Source: Leeuwenhoekiella parthenopeia
GTDB taxonomy: Bacteria; Bacteroidota; Bacteroidia; Flavobacteriales; Flavobacteriaceae
NCBI RefSeq assembly: GCF_020782115.1
Contig: NZ_JAJGMW010000004.1
Coordinates: forward strand, 186,001-250,000
Length of the DNA: 64,000 nucleotides
Direction: 5' to 3'
Part shown: piece after piece, positions 37,101 to 45,291 of the stretch
Position numbering within the stretch: the stretch's first letter is position 1
Layout: each line of letters starts with the position of its first letter
Made by a program: the position numbers and the translations under genes
The notes under the pieces: generated by a model
Told to the model about the DNA's origin: nothing
What the model saw: the letters and a program-made list of their open reading frames with translations, nothing else
Database searches by the model: none

Positions 37101-37197
37101 CAAAAGTGGATCTCGCTTCAAGTGTAGGGGACAAAAGTATAAGTGAAGCGAAAACACCCATACTTTTAGACCGAATAGTCTTAATTTTAAAATTCAT
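34171..37197 (-). CDS. SusC/RagA-family TonB-dependent outer-membrane transporter
   Basis: This 1008-residue protein has a long signal region (about 1-45) and a carboxypeptidase-D-like regulatory domain (ISGTVTDNNGVLLPGATVKV, about 48-115). The TonB box region is DEVVIIGYGTQKRSDLTGAV, followed by the plug and a large beta-barrel ending ARTVVFGLNVSF. The plug contains the SusC-type motif LRSGTSPLYVIDGFV. It pairs with the adjacent SusD to import substrates across the outer membrane using TonB energy. The 575-base region upstream holds a hairpin with a T-run on the opposite strand and an element shared with the phosphatase gene. A weak -7 candidate on the minus strand is TAAGTTTA at 37374-37367. 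Confidence 0.95.
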   Translation of the reverse strand: MNFKIKTIRSKSMGVFASLILLSPTLEARSTFGASLPATPAFTATAQQSISGTVTDNNGVLLPGATVKVQGTTRGVTTDFDGNFTIDAQEGEVLEISYVGFQTRTVTVGAQTQYSIQLEADTSELDEVVIIGYGTQKRSDLTGAVSSVTSEEFNQGVVSNPGNLLQGKVAGLNVTNASGEPGAGQDIVIRGVGTLRSGTSPLYVIDGFVLDNSSNGVPTNPLNFINSQDIESINVLKDASASAIYGSRAANGVVVITTKKGKEGRTQMNFSASTAIATLANKIDVFSADEFRRVVQEIDGSLNDNGADTDWQDELTRTAISNDINFSMSGGTAKTSYFTSLGVNDQEGILNNSGLKRYSARANVSQNGLNDRLKVDINLSATRTEYNRPNINNAVSNMLSLNPTTPAYTDGEPTVFGTGLNPLTFERIYGDYATNNRMIANISPSLEILEGLTYKLNLGVDYSKTDRDVQYIPYAEDPDFRLGSVNSTFTVNENQLVENTLNYTKEFGGHGLSLLAGHSYQKFFIHAKGYYIEDFPDNGIEPRYQLGEGKGEQSQYSNATKNELQSFFGRINYDFADKYLITATLRSDGSTKFGDNNRYAIFPSVALGWNIFKEEFMADSGINNLKLRASWGKSGNQEIPSKQTRLSYGESFADDDIYPLNDGVVNRDDYNYGLVFARTANPDLRWEETTQTNIGLDFGFLDYALSGSVDYFAKETTDVLLYFSTQDPIDEVGFKWQNIPGMKIKNSGIEVALDYQSDRSRDFSFNIGGNFSYIKNKIEDSPFTIVTTGTASGSGQTGATINGYINGEPIGNFYMREFLGIDEDGFNIFRDVNGDGQVDDSDRVSAGSSIPDLIYAFYFKFNYKNFDLALNFNGVSGNEVYNHTRMNLFNKTQISNSLNTTDQAIEFPNEDPNNSNTVSTRYLEDGSFLRLNNATLAYNLQPEALGLENWFQNLRLSVTGQNLFVLTDYTGFDPEINTGSSSDAKSFGIDYFTYPRARTVVFGLNVSF

Positions 37198-37235
37198 GTT
37201 TAAGTTATTGATTGGACAATGCTTAATAATTGAGT

Positions 37236-37267
37236 GCGCAGTTGTTGGTAGCAGCTGCGCTTTTTTT
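37236..37267 (+). terminator. Rho-independent-type hairpin reading away from susC; possible antisense RNA end
   Basis: GCGCAGTTG (37236-37244) pairs with CAGCTGCGC (37252-37260), nine pairs with one wobble and a seven-base loop. Seven T follow on the plus strand. No plus-strand gene precedes it, since susC is on the minus strand. It would therefore end a transcript antisense to the susC 5' end. Plus-strand -7-like boxes TACTTTTA (37161-37168) and TAATTTTA (37182-37189) lie just before it. Confidence 0.5.
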
Positions 37268-37279
37268 GTGGATTTGTGT

Positions 37280-37291
37280 TACATATTATTT
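37280..37291 (-). promoter_or_regulatory. Element shared with the alkaline phosphatase promoter, susC copy
   Basis: TACATATTATTT here equals 32330-32341. It is 83-94 bases upstream of the susC ATG. The neighbouring bases are also similar (TGT at the same offset). This suggests co-regulation of susC and the phosphatase. Confidence 0.4.
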
Positions 37292-37772
37292 TACAGGACC
37301 ACGATTCTGACCGCTAAATAATCACAATCTTTACAGAAGAAATTTACGGGAAGGTTACCGCTGCGTTAAACTTATAAGGCTGCTAAAACCTTTTATCAAG
37401 GTGGAATGAGAGTATTTAAGTGTTTTATGTAGGACATACATACGATTTAAATTCAGGTGTTTAAAAGCCCTGAAGAAAGATCCGAAAGTCTGTTGACGCA
37501 TTTTAAATCTGATGTTAACTAAACCTATTTTAAATGGGCGAAAGGCTTTTGGTAACAATTTCTTAAAAAAGCGAAGTCAGATACGTGTATGTTTTACGTT
37601 TAAATAATTCGCAAAAAACTGAATTTCAACCCATAAGAAATCGATTTCGTAAAAAATAATCAACTTCACAGGACTGAAGCTACTACGTTCATAACCTAAT
37701 AATTATGAGTATTTTTCAAATCTGAAAAATGCTGAAGTTGTCAAAAACCCGAGCATCTAAAATCTGAATTCC
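37292..37772. other. Divergent intergenic region susC/DASS transporter
   Basis: No gene is seen. A perfect inverted repeat ATTTTTCA-AATC-TGAAAAAT (37711-37730) lies about 43 bases before the transporter start and could be an operator. A -7-like TACGTTTA is at 37595-37602. CAACTTCA and TGAAGTTG occur as a widely spaced inverted pair around 37660-37740. Confidence 0.4.
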
Positions 37773-39251
37773 GTGAAACTCGATACGCGTATTTTTTTAA
37801 TCGCAGGTCCGCTGCTTTTTGTAATCCTTCAGCTTTTGGGAGCACCCGAAGGTATGCCGCAGGCTGCCTATGATGTCTTGTGTGCCACCATCTGGATCGC
37901 CTTATGGTGGGTGACCGAGGCTGTGCCTATTGCTGTTACCGCATTGCTGCCCATCGTTCTCTTTCCGCTTACGGGAGCTCTCGATCTTTCTACCACCACC
38001 GCCTCTTACGGCCATAAATACATCTTTCTGTATATGGGTGGGTTTATGCTCGCCATCGCTATTGAAAAATGGAACCTGCACAAACGCATCGCCCTGCACA
38101 TCATCAGGCTAATTGGGACCAACGTTAAAAAAATCATTCTGGGTTTTATGGTAGCGACAGCCTTTTTATCGATGTGGATTTCCAACACTGCCACTTCGGT
38201 GATGATGCTGCCCATAGGCATGTCTATCGTTTCGCAATTAAAAGACAACCCCGCTACGATAGCAAACGAGCATAAGATCTTTGGGAAAGCCCTGATGCTG
38301 AGTATTGCTTACAGCGCTTCCATAGGCGGTATCGCAACCCTGATTGGCACGCCGCCCAATCTGGTTTTTGCCGGCTATATTCAGGAGGTTTACGGTATTG
38401 AAATATCGTTTTTAAAGTGGCTTAGCTTCGGTCTGCCTATTTCTATGATGTTACTTCTGGTGTCCTGGTATTATCTGGTAAACATAGCGTTCCGGTTTGA
38501 GCAAAAGGAGTTTCCGGGAGGTAAGACCGAAATTCAAAACCTGCTCACAGAACTGGGCCCTATGAAACGCGAGGAAAAAATGGTGCTTTCGGTTTTTATC
38601 ATCACCGCATTCTGCTGGATTTCCCGCTCGTTTATACTCGAAGAATTTCTGCCCGGAATTGACGACACCATCATCGCAATGATTGCCGGGATTACCCTGT
38701 TTACGCTAAGTGCAGGCGAACCCGGAAAACGCATCCTCAACTGGAAGGAGGCCGTAAAAATGCCCTGGGGTATCATTCTGCTTTTTGGCGGAGGGATGGC
38801 ACTTGCATCGGGATTTGAAATCACCGGACTCGCCGAATGGTTTGGCGTTAAAATCACCCTGCTCGATACCCTGCCGCTTTTACTGCTGGTTTTTATCGTA
38901 ATCTTCTGCGTAAACTTTATTACCGAACTCACCTCAAATCTCGCGACCACGGCGATGTTGTTGCCTATTTTAGCCCCCATAGCCCTGAAACTCGATTTAA
39001 ACCCTTATATGCTGCTGGTTGCAACCACGGTTGCGGCTTCCTGCGCGTTTATGCTTCCGGTAGCAACGCCGCCCAATGCGGTGGTTTTCGGCTCGGGATA
39101 CTTACGCATCCCCGATATGGTAAAATCGGGATTGTGGATGAATCTGATCTCAATCGTTCTGCTTACTGCAATGGTTTATTTTGCCTTACCGCTGCTTTGG
39201 GATTTTGATCCTTTCGGCTTTAGTCAAAAGTTTATACTCGATAAACCTTAG
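37773..39251 (+). CDS. DASS/SLC13-family sodium:anion symporter
   Basis: This 492-residue transporter has about 11 to 12 helices and is read from a GTG start (37773); the next ATG would cut into the first helix. The family's paired substrate-binding motifs are present: S137-N138-T139 in WISNTATSVMMLPIG, and S388-N389-L390 in ELTSNLATTAMLLPIL, where the second usually reads SNT or SNV. Relatives move di- or tricarboxylates, sulfate or phosphate with sodium. Next to SusCD and phosphatase genes, phosphate or an organic acid are candidates, but sequence alone does not decide. It is divergent from susC and precedes the GH43 gene. Confidence 0.9.
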   Translation: MKLDTRIFLIAGPLLFVILQLLGAPEGMPQAAYDVLCATIWIALWWVTEAVPIAVTALLPIVLFPLTGALDLSTTTASYGHKYIFLYMGGFMLAIAIEKWNLHKRIALHIIRLIGTNVKKIILGFMVATAFLSMWISNTATSVMMLPIGMSIVSQLKDNPATIANEHKIFGKALMLSIAYSASIGGIATLIGTPPNLVFAGYIQEVYGIEISFLKWLSFGLPISMMLLLVSWYYLVNIAFRFEQKEFPGGKTEIQNLLTELGPMKREEKMVLSVFIITAFCWISRSFILEEFLPGIDDTIIAMIAGITLFTLSAGEPGKRILNWKEAVKMPWGIILLFGGGMALASGFEITGLAEWFGVKITLLDTLPLLLLVFIVIFCVNFITELTSNLATTAMLLPILAPIALKLDLNPYMLLVATTVAASCAFMLPVATPPNAVVFGSGYLRIPDMVKSGLWMNLISIVLLTAMVYFALPLLWDFDPFGFSQKFILDKP

Positions 39252-39300
39252 CACATAAAAACCAAAAGCGACGCACTACGCATCCGGTTTAAAATAAGTG

Positions 39301-39396
39301 TTGTTTACACAATTACCACTATATTTAAAACTTCAACCTGTAAAACGGAACGCCGGGAGACTTATTTCCAGGCTTTTGCCCGGATTAGCCGTTTTA
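39301..39396 (+). promoter_or_regulatory. Candidate promoter and structured leader of the GH43 gene
   Basis: TTG (39301) and TATATTTA (39320-39327) resemble -33/-7 boxes 16 bases apart. Downstream a long hairpin can form: TAAAACGG (39341-39348) with CCGTTTTA (39389-39396), and inside it CCGGG (39353-39357) with CCCGG (39379-39383). The internal loops are of similar size. No T-run follows, so it looks like a leader structure rather than a terminator for the transporter gene. Confidence 0.4.
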
Positions 39397-39438
39397 AAAG
39401 TTGATTTGATCCCGGCACACCATTAAGTTCTTTTTACG

Positions 39439-41361
39439 ATGAAGTCTTTAAAATACATTCTTACCGCTCTGCTTTTCGCCCAAACCGCTATCCTGAGCGC
39501 TCAGGAAACCAGGGAAGGCTATCTTTTTGCCTACTTTGAAGGCAAGGGGCCCGGCGATAAACAGGAGCAAATACGTTTTGCCGTAAGCGACGACGCGGTA
39601 AACTGGAAAGCGCTGAACAACAACAAGCCCGTCCTGTCTTCTGCTGAAATCTCGGCTACCGGCGGGGTGCGCGATCCGCATATTTTACGCGGGGGCAAAA
39701 ACGACGGTTTTTATATGGTCGCGACCGATATGTTTACAAAGAAAAACGGCTGGGAGACCAATCCGGGTATTGTACTGCTGCATTCAGACGATTTGATCAA
39801 CTGGGACTCTTCGATCATCAATCTGGAAAAAACCTATCCCAAACCCTTTAAAAACACCAAATGGGTCTGGGCACCGCAAACCTTTTACGACACTAAAAAG
39901 CGCAAATACCTCGTGTATTTTACCGTTCGCTCTTACGACAACCTGAAGCTCGATTTTTATGCCGCTTATGCCAATAAAGATTTTACCGGTTTTGAATCGA
40001 CGCCAAAGCTGCTCTACAGTGCCAAAGACGGGGCGATTGACGGCGATATCATTTATAAAGACGGTCTGTATCACTTGTTTTATAAAGGAAATACCAAAGA
40101 CGAAAACGGAAAGGAAATCCGAAACGGAATCAAACAGGCTACCAGCAAAAAACTGTTGGGCCCGTATACCGAATCTTTTGAATACCTGGATGCCTATGCA
40201 GACGATCCCACGATGGTTGAGGGCAGTTCGGTCTTTAAGCTGAATGATACAGACGAATACATCCTGATGTACGACCTATATTCAAACGGCAGGTATGAAT
40301 TTCAACGCAGTACCGATTTGTTTCAATTCAATAAGGAAACCGAATCCTTTACCAAAGATTTTTTTCCGCGTCATGGAAGCCTTATCAGCATCACCAAAGC
40401 CGAAGCCAAACGCTTAGAGCAAAAATGGAGCGGTGTACCGCAGTCCCTGTTGACCGAAGCTGACGGCACCTATAAATTCACATCCAACGGCAATCCCATC
40501 ATCACGCATAAGTTTACGGCAGACCCGGCGGCGCTGGTGGAGAATGACACCTTGTGGCTGTTTACAGGTCACGATTACGAGGGCGATCAAAAGGGCTATA
40601 AAATGAAAGACTGGCTGGTGTTTTCAACCACCGATATGCAAGACTGGACTGAGCATCCCGTTCCTATGCAAATCACCGATTTCCCGTGGGCGACCAGCGG
40701 CGATGCCTATGCCGGTCACGTGGCTAAACGAAACGGAAAATACTACTGGTACATCAGCACCAACTGGAATGGAATCGGTGTCGCCGTGGCCGATAAACCA
40801 CAGGGGCCTTATACAGATGCGCTGGGTAAACCGCTTCTTACCAATGAAGATTGCTTCGCCTCAACCCACGCCTGGACCTGCATCGATCCTGCGATTTTTA
40901 TAGACCAAGACGATCAGCCCTGGATTTTTTGGGGTAATGGGGTTTGTTATTACGCAAAGCTTAAAGACAACATGATCGAGATTGATGGCGAAATCAAAAA
41001 AATAGATTTTGAAGGATTTGAATTTACCGAAGCGCCCTGGGTACACGAGCGTAACGGCAAGTATTATTTAACCTACGCCACCGGTTTCCCGGAGAAAATC
41101 GCCTATGCCATGGCAGACCGGGTTGACGGACCTTATGAATATAAAGGCATTTTAAACGAAGTAGCCGGAAACAGCAATACCAATCATCATGGCGTTGTTT
41201 CGTACAAAGACAACTGGTATTTTATTTACCACAATGGCAGCATTCAACCCGATGGCGGAAGCTACAGCAGATCGGTTTGCATCGATAAACTGGAATATAA
41301 TGAAGACGGAACAATCAAGCGGGTACACATGACTACCGAAGGGGTTTCCATTCCCGATTGA
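39439..41361 (+). CDS. Secreted glycoside hydrolase with two GH43-like propeller domains
   Basis: This 640-residue protein has signal peptide MKSLKYILTALLFAQTAILS. The N-terminal half (about 25-320) has five-bladed-propeller features with D79 in GGVRDPHIL, DGAIDGDIIYKDG and EGSSVF. The C-terminal half (about 350-640) has its own set: D362 in HKFTADPAAL, TCIDPAIFIDQ and TEAPWVHERNGKYYLTYA. GH43 enzymes cut alpha-L-arabinofuranosides and beta-xylosides using two Asp and a Glu, and both halves seem to keep such residues. Single-domain GH43 enzymes are about 300-350 residues, so this is a duplication or fusion. It is the only clear glycosidase beside the SusCD pair. Confidence 0.85.
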   Translation: MKSLKYILTALLFAQTAILSAQETREGYLFAYFEGKGPGDKQEQIRFAVSDDAVNWKALNNNKPVLSSAEISATGGVRDPHILRGGKNDGFYMVATDMFTKKNGWETNPGIVLLHSDDLINWDSSIINLEKTYPKPFKNTKWVWAPQTFYDTKKRKYLVYFTVRSYDNLKLDFYAAYANKDFTGFESTPKLLYSAKDGAIDGDIIYKDGLYHLFYKGNTKDENGKEIRNGIKQATSKKLLGPYTESFEYLDAYADDPTMVEGSSVFKLNDTDEYILMYDLYSNGRYEFQRSTDLFQFNKETESFTKDFFPRHGSLISITKAEAKRLEQKWSGVPQSLLTEADGTYKFTSNGNPIITHKFTADPAALVENDTLWLFTGHDYEGDQKGYKMKDWLVFSTTDMQDWTEHPVPMQITDFPWATSGDAYAGHVAKRNGKYYWYISTNWNGIGVAVADKPQGPYTDALGKPLLTNEDCFASTHAWTCIDPAIFIDQDDQPWIFWGNGVCYYAKLKDNMIEIDGEIKKIDFEGFEFTEAPWVHERNGKYYLTYATGFPEKIAYAMADRVDGPYEYKGILNEVAGNSNTNHHGVVSYKDNWYFIYHNGSIQPDGGSYSRSVCIDKLEYNEDGTIKRVHMTTEGVSIPD

Positions 41362-41390
41362 TACTTCTGTCTAAGCATATCTATAACTAA

Positions 41391-41423
41391 AAAAAGCTCC
41401 CGTAAACCGGGAGCTTTCTCGTT
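41391..41423. terminator. Bidirectional terminator between the GH43 gene and the DUF4374 gene
   Basis: AAAGCTCCCG and CGGGAGCTTT pair around a short TAAAC-type loop, with A-rich sequence before and T-rich after. It lies between two convergent genes and can terminate both. Confidence 0.75.
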
Positions 41424-41443
41424 TAATAAAACCATCTGAAGCC

Positions 41444-42808
41444 TTAGAAAGCACCTATAAAATGGCTTCCTGTTGTATTGACTAATTCTGCTCCTTTAGT
41501 GACTTCGCCGGTTTCGGTATCAATCACGTAGATGTTTCCATTTTTACCCACTGGAGCCTGAGTTACATAGATGTCAGTTCCATCTACGGCAAATCCCTGA
41601 TACTGGAATAGATAAAAATCAGGATCGTAAGGGATACCGGTAATTTTCTGAGCTGTTTTGGCATTGAGATCAACCAAAGCGAAAAAGCCCTGGGCTCCCG
41701 CTACGCCTTCTGCTGAGCCTGCATGACGGTAAGCCAGAACCGCTTTACCATTTGCTGCCGGTCTCCATGCCAAAATGTAGGCATCTTCAACACCCAAGGC
41801 GGCATCAAGACTGAATACATAGGAGTCATCGTACTCATTATTTGCCCCAATTTTCAGGATATGCGAACCCTGAGGATCTCCCTGATTGGCCTGATAAACA
41901 GCCCCATTATATTCAAATGCATTAATGCTTCGGTAGCCGTTTGTATTCCCAATTCCTACTCCGGAAGTAATCACTTTAGGATTGGTTAAGGATGGATAAT
42001 CGAGAACTATTGATTTTGAAGCCAGAATTTCTCCGTCCCGGTCTGTTTCTCCCGTTTCAGGGTTTACTTTACTTAAACGGGCACCGATGTATAATTTATC
42101 ACCGGCCGCATTAAGGGTAGGCATATCAATACGTGAGATGTAATAGCCCTTAGCTTCCTCTTCGGCACTGAGCGGCACACTGTGCTCTTCAAAATTGACG
42201 ATTTGAGAATTTACCAGATCCAGAGTCACGATTCCCATTGTGGCTTCGGTACGCTCGTAAAAATCATCGGTTTCATCTTCGGGCGTGTTGTTATCATTGA
42301 ATTGATTTTCGGTAGAAACATAAACCGCAGCTCCGGTTTTATCGCCATCAAATAGCTTAATCCAGCGTGGAGCAGAACCTACATAGGGCGCTATACTGAT
42401 TGCCGAACCTGTTTGTTCAAAATCCTGACCGCCCAGAACCTCATATTTCGTATAATTTCCTCCCGTATCACCGGCATAGCTGATGTTGAAAATGGTAGAC
42501 CCATCTTCAGAAGCCTGCAATCGTGCGGTACGGTTTGAAGGCACAATAAAGCCGTTGTCAAAAGGCTCTATCGATACCGAGGGATCTTTAGCATCCTCAC
42601 TACTTAACGCATAGATCAACGTTCCTCCGTTACCATCCCCGGGATTATCGCCCATTCGGGCAGCAGCGACAGTAATCCAGCGGCTGGTATCTTCAGGGTC
42701 TGTGATTACAGTTGTCCCATTGTCGTCATCGGTATTGCAGGATGCCATAAATAGGGAACCTATTGCGGCAAAAGCAAGGGTTTTAATGTTTAAAAATGTT
42801 CGTTTCAT
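41444..42808 (-). CDS. DUF4374-type lipoprotein linked to a TonB-dependent receptor
   Basis: This 454-residue lipoprotein has lipobox LFMASC with Cys 24. The rest shows beta-propeller-like repeats (RWITVAAARMGDN, TLIYALSSEDA, NGYRSINAFEYNGAVYQ, FQGFAVDGTDIYVTQ-type strands). This resembles DUF4374 proteins, which in Bacteroidota often accompany iron or siderophore receptors. It starts 21 bases after the receptor gene and shares its promoter. It is presumably a periplasmic or surface binding partner; no catalytic motif is seen. Confidence 0.75.
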   Translation of the reverse strand: MKRTFLNIKTLAFAAIGSLFMASCNTDDDNGTTVITDPEDTSRWITVAAARMGDNPGDGNGGTLIYALSSEDAKDPSVSIEPFDNGFIVPSNRTARLQASEDGSTIFNISYAGDTGGNYTKYEVLGGQDFEQTGSAISIAPYVGSAPRWIKLFDGDKTGAAVYVSTENQFNDNNTPEDETDDFYERTEATMGIVTLDLVNSQIVNFEEHSVPLSAEEEAKGYYISRIDMPTLNAAGDKLYIGARLSKVNPETGETDRDGEILASKSIVLDYPSLTNPKVITSGVGIGNTNGYRSINAFEYNGAVYQANQGDPQGSHILKIGANNEYDDSYVFSLDAALGVEDAYILAWRPAANGKAVLAYRHAGSAEGVAGAQGFFALVDLNAKTAQKITGIPYDPDFYLFQYQGFAVDGTDIYVTQAPVGKNGNIYVIDTETGEVTKGAELVNTTGSHFIGAF

Positions 42809-42829
42809 GATTTGTTTGGTATTTAAAGT

Positions 42830-45238
42830 TTAAAAAGAATTGATTGAATAGTTGAGTTTTAAGTAAAAGGCTCTTCCCGGTTTTTGCACAGACAGGTTAT
42901 CGTAAACCGGCCTGTCAAAAATGTTTTTGACATCAAAACTGAGTACAAAGCATTTATCGGGAAAGAAATAGCTCAGCCCCAGGTCCTGCGCCAATTGTTC
43001 AGGAACTTTAAAAAATTCGTCTCCAACGGTGTTAGATCCCTGCGGAACCAGGTAAGAGAATTCATCGGTGTAATAGAGGGTATAGAATAAGTCAAGCCGC
43101 GATTGCTTTTGAAGCAGGTTTTTAAGGGAGTAGCGCAGATTGCCATTCATCGTTAAGAAGGGGGTGTTCGGCACGGCTACTTCGGTACCCCGGTTTTCAA
43201 TTTTTAAATCGAATTTTGAAATATTAAAGTTGGCCGAGAGCTTGTCGTTGAAGTTGTAATTCAACTGCGCATCAAAGCCTTTTGAAGTTCCGCTGCCCTG
43301 ATTGACATATACGATCAACTCATCGTTTACATTGAGTGAGGTCTCGATTGGCAATCCTATGCGATCTTTGATGTTTCGGGTGAAAAAATTGGCAGACAAC
43401 GTGAGTTGATGCCAGTTAAAATCGAATGCTCCCAGACGGAAACCCAGATTGTAGTTGTTGCTCTGCTCGGGATTAATGCCGGAATTAGCCACTACATTAT
43501 CGCCGTCATTACCAAAAATTTCAGTCTCATTAGGAAGGCGAATGGCTTTTTCGGCCGAAGCCAGCACAAAGACCTTAGGGGTAATCCCATAAGATGCGGC
43601 AAAACCATAGCCTTCAAATTTTTTATTACTGCTTACCACCTCATCAACGATGACGCGGTTTCCGGCATCGTTGGTGACAAGCTCAGGATCTTTGCTTATC
43701 GTTTTTTGCTGATAGTATTTTCCAAACAAACTGGCTTTAAGCCGGTCATTAAAGGCATTTACTTCATAGGTTAAAGACAGGATGTTCTTGTGCAAATCCC
43801 GTGTGCCCACAAAGGTATTTTCAAGAAGGGGTCGCAAGGCATCGCTATCTTCCCGGTCGATACTGCTGTACACGTGATTAAACAGAACCTTATGAGCATC
43901 ATTAAAGGCATACGAAATCCCTGACCGCACCGATGCTACGTTACGGCTTATCTTTAAAAGCGTGGGACCACCTTCCTGCTGCGAACCCCAGGTATATTCG
44001 TATTCATCGCCTCTAAAATCAATGGCGCGCTCACCGTTCCAGCTGTAGGCCGCGGCCACGGTATCATTGAGTTGACGGTTTCGGCTTCCGTAATATCCGT
44101 TAACAGTGACGTCAAGACCTTCAGCAAACAAATCGCTTTTTTGGTAGCTCAGGTTTGCAAGCGCGACATCAGACTCATAAAACCTTCCTTTATAAGGCAT
44201 AATGGTCATAAAGGCGCCGTGTTGTACTTCCTTGTAGTCATCAGACCCGGTAAAGCCTACATAAAACTGGTCTGCCCAGCTCACATCGGTATAGCCTATT
44301 TGTACAATCCCGCCCGTAGAACGGTAGGCATCATTAAAACGTCTCGCGGTAATGGGCGTTTGTACACCTCCCAACCCGGTAACCACTATACTTCTGCCGC
44401 TTACTTCATAATCGTTATCTGAATAATTATGAAAGCCCGAAGCCTTGACGGTAAAACCCGATTTATCGAAACGGTAGAGTCCGTTTACACTGGCCTGAAA
44501 CGTGTTGAACGAACCATAAGACACCGAAGCATTCAGGTTTGTCGCGGCAGATTTATCTAAAACAATGTTGATGGCACCACCCAACGCATCGTCTGATAAA
44601 TGCCCCGGCACTACCCCTTTATACACCTCAATTTGCTGAATCATAGAAGGCGGAATGCTGTTGAGATTGAATGCAGAACCAAAAGTGGAAATGGGAATCC
44701 CATCTATAAAAATGCGCACCGCACTACCCGATAATCCGTTAAGGCTGTATTCTACGTTAGAGCCCAGGCCGCCATTTTGCCTGATTTTTACACCAACCGT
44801 GGTATTTAAAAGTTCGTTTGTCTGAATGTTGCGCTGGGCGGCTTCTTCGGTATTTACCACATTTACCGCAAAGCCCTGCTTTTCCATTTTGGTCTTTATC
44901 GATTCCGCGCGAATAGCAACCGCATCAAGCTCATAATCTCCAGCATTATCAAGCTGAATATCGTGGCGCAGGTTAGCATTTTTAATAACAACCTGATCAA
45001 AACCTATAAAATCCCCGCTTAGAATCTCAAGATTATACGTGCCCGATGGTAAATCCCGGAAGCTGTAAACAGCTGCATCATTGGTTTGGGTTTCCTTTGA
45101 AATCCCCGAACCGCTGAGCTTAATCTGCGCCTGAGGCACCAGATAGCCATTGGCATCTTTTACCACACCGCTAAGGTTAAATTGAGCACTTGCCGCAAAG
45201 CAAAAAAGTAGAAAAAAACAGGTTAGTTGTTGCTTCAT
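42830..45238 (-). CDS. TonB-dependent outer-membrane receptor, probably iron-type
   Basis: The protein has 802 residues from the ATG at 45238, whose signal peptide reads MKQQLTCFFLLFCFAASAQ; a start seven codons upstream is less likely. A carboxypeptidase-D-like domain (FNLSGVVKDANGYLVPQAQI) is followed by the TonB-box region and plug (NELLNTTVGVKIRQNGGLGS, FIDGIPISTFGSAF, IEVYKGVVPGHLSDDALGG). A beta-barrel ends FYLKLNYSINSF. The size and plug motifs fit FecA/CirA-like receptors rather than SusC. The promoter carries a metalloregulator-like palindrome, supporting a role in iron-complex or haem uptake. Confidence 0.9.
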   Translation of the reverse strand: MKQQLTCFFLLFCFAASAQFNLSGVVKDANGYLVPQAQIKLSGSGISKETQTNDAAVYSFRDLPSGTYNLEILSGDFIGFDQVVIKNANLRHDIQLDNAGDYELDAVAIRAESIKTKMEKQGFAVNVVNTEEAAQRNIQTNELLNTTVGVKIRQNGGLGSNVEYSLNGLSGSAVRIFIDGIPISTFGSAFNLNSIPPSMIQQIEVYKGVVPGHLSDDALGGAINIVLDKSAATNLNASVSYGSFNTFQASVNGLYRFDKSGFTVKASGFHNYSDNDYEVSGRSIVVTGLGGVQTPITARRFNDAYRSTGGIVQIGYTDVSWADQFYVGFTGSDDYKEVQHGAFMTIMPYKGRFYESDVALANLSYQKSDLFAEGLDVTVNGYYGSRNRQLNDTVAAAYSWNGERAIDFRGDEYEYTWGSQQEGGPTLLKISRNVASVRSGISYAFNDAHKVLFNHVYSSIDREDSDALRPLLENTFVGTRDLHKNILSLTYEVNAFNDRLKASLFGKYYQQKTISKDPELVTNDAGNRVIVDEVVSSNKKFEGYGFAASYGITPKVFVLASAEKAIRLPNETEIFGNDGDNVVANSGINPEQSNNYNLGFRLGAFDFNWHQLTLSANFFTRNIKDRIGLPIETSLNVNDELIVYVNQGSGTSKGFDAQLNYNFNDKLSANFNISKFDLKIENRGTEVAVPNTPFLTMNGNLRYSLKNLLQKQSRLDLFYTLYYTDEFSYLVPQGSNTVGDEFFKVPEQLAQDLGLSYFFPDKCFVLSFDVKNIFDRPVYDNLSVQKPGRAFYLKLNYSINSF

Positions 45239-45256
45239 CGTTAGGTTATGAGTGGA

Positions 45257-45291
45257 CAAATTTATATTTATTTAGATTAAATCCAAATAAA
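45257..45291 (-). promoter_or_regulatory. Promoter with overlapping palindromic operator, TonB receptor operon
   Basis: On the minus strand TTTG (45287-45284) and TAAATTTG (45264-45257) are perfect -33 and -7 boxes with a 19-base spacer. A 12-bp inverted repeat, TTTATTTAGATT-A-AATCCAAATAAA (45267-45291, 11 of 12 pairs), covers the -33 box and spacer, where a repressor would block RNA polymerase. Its A/T-rich form is compatible with Fur- or DtxR-family sites. Confidence 0.6.
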
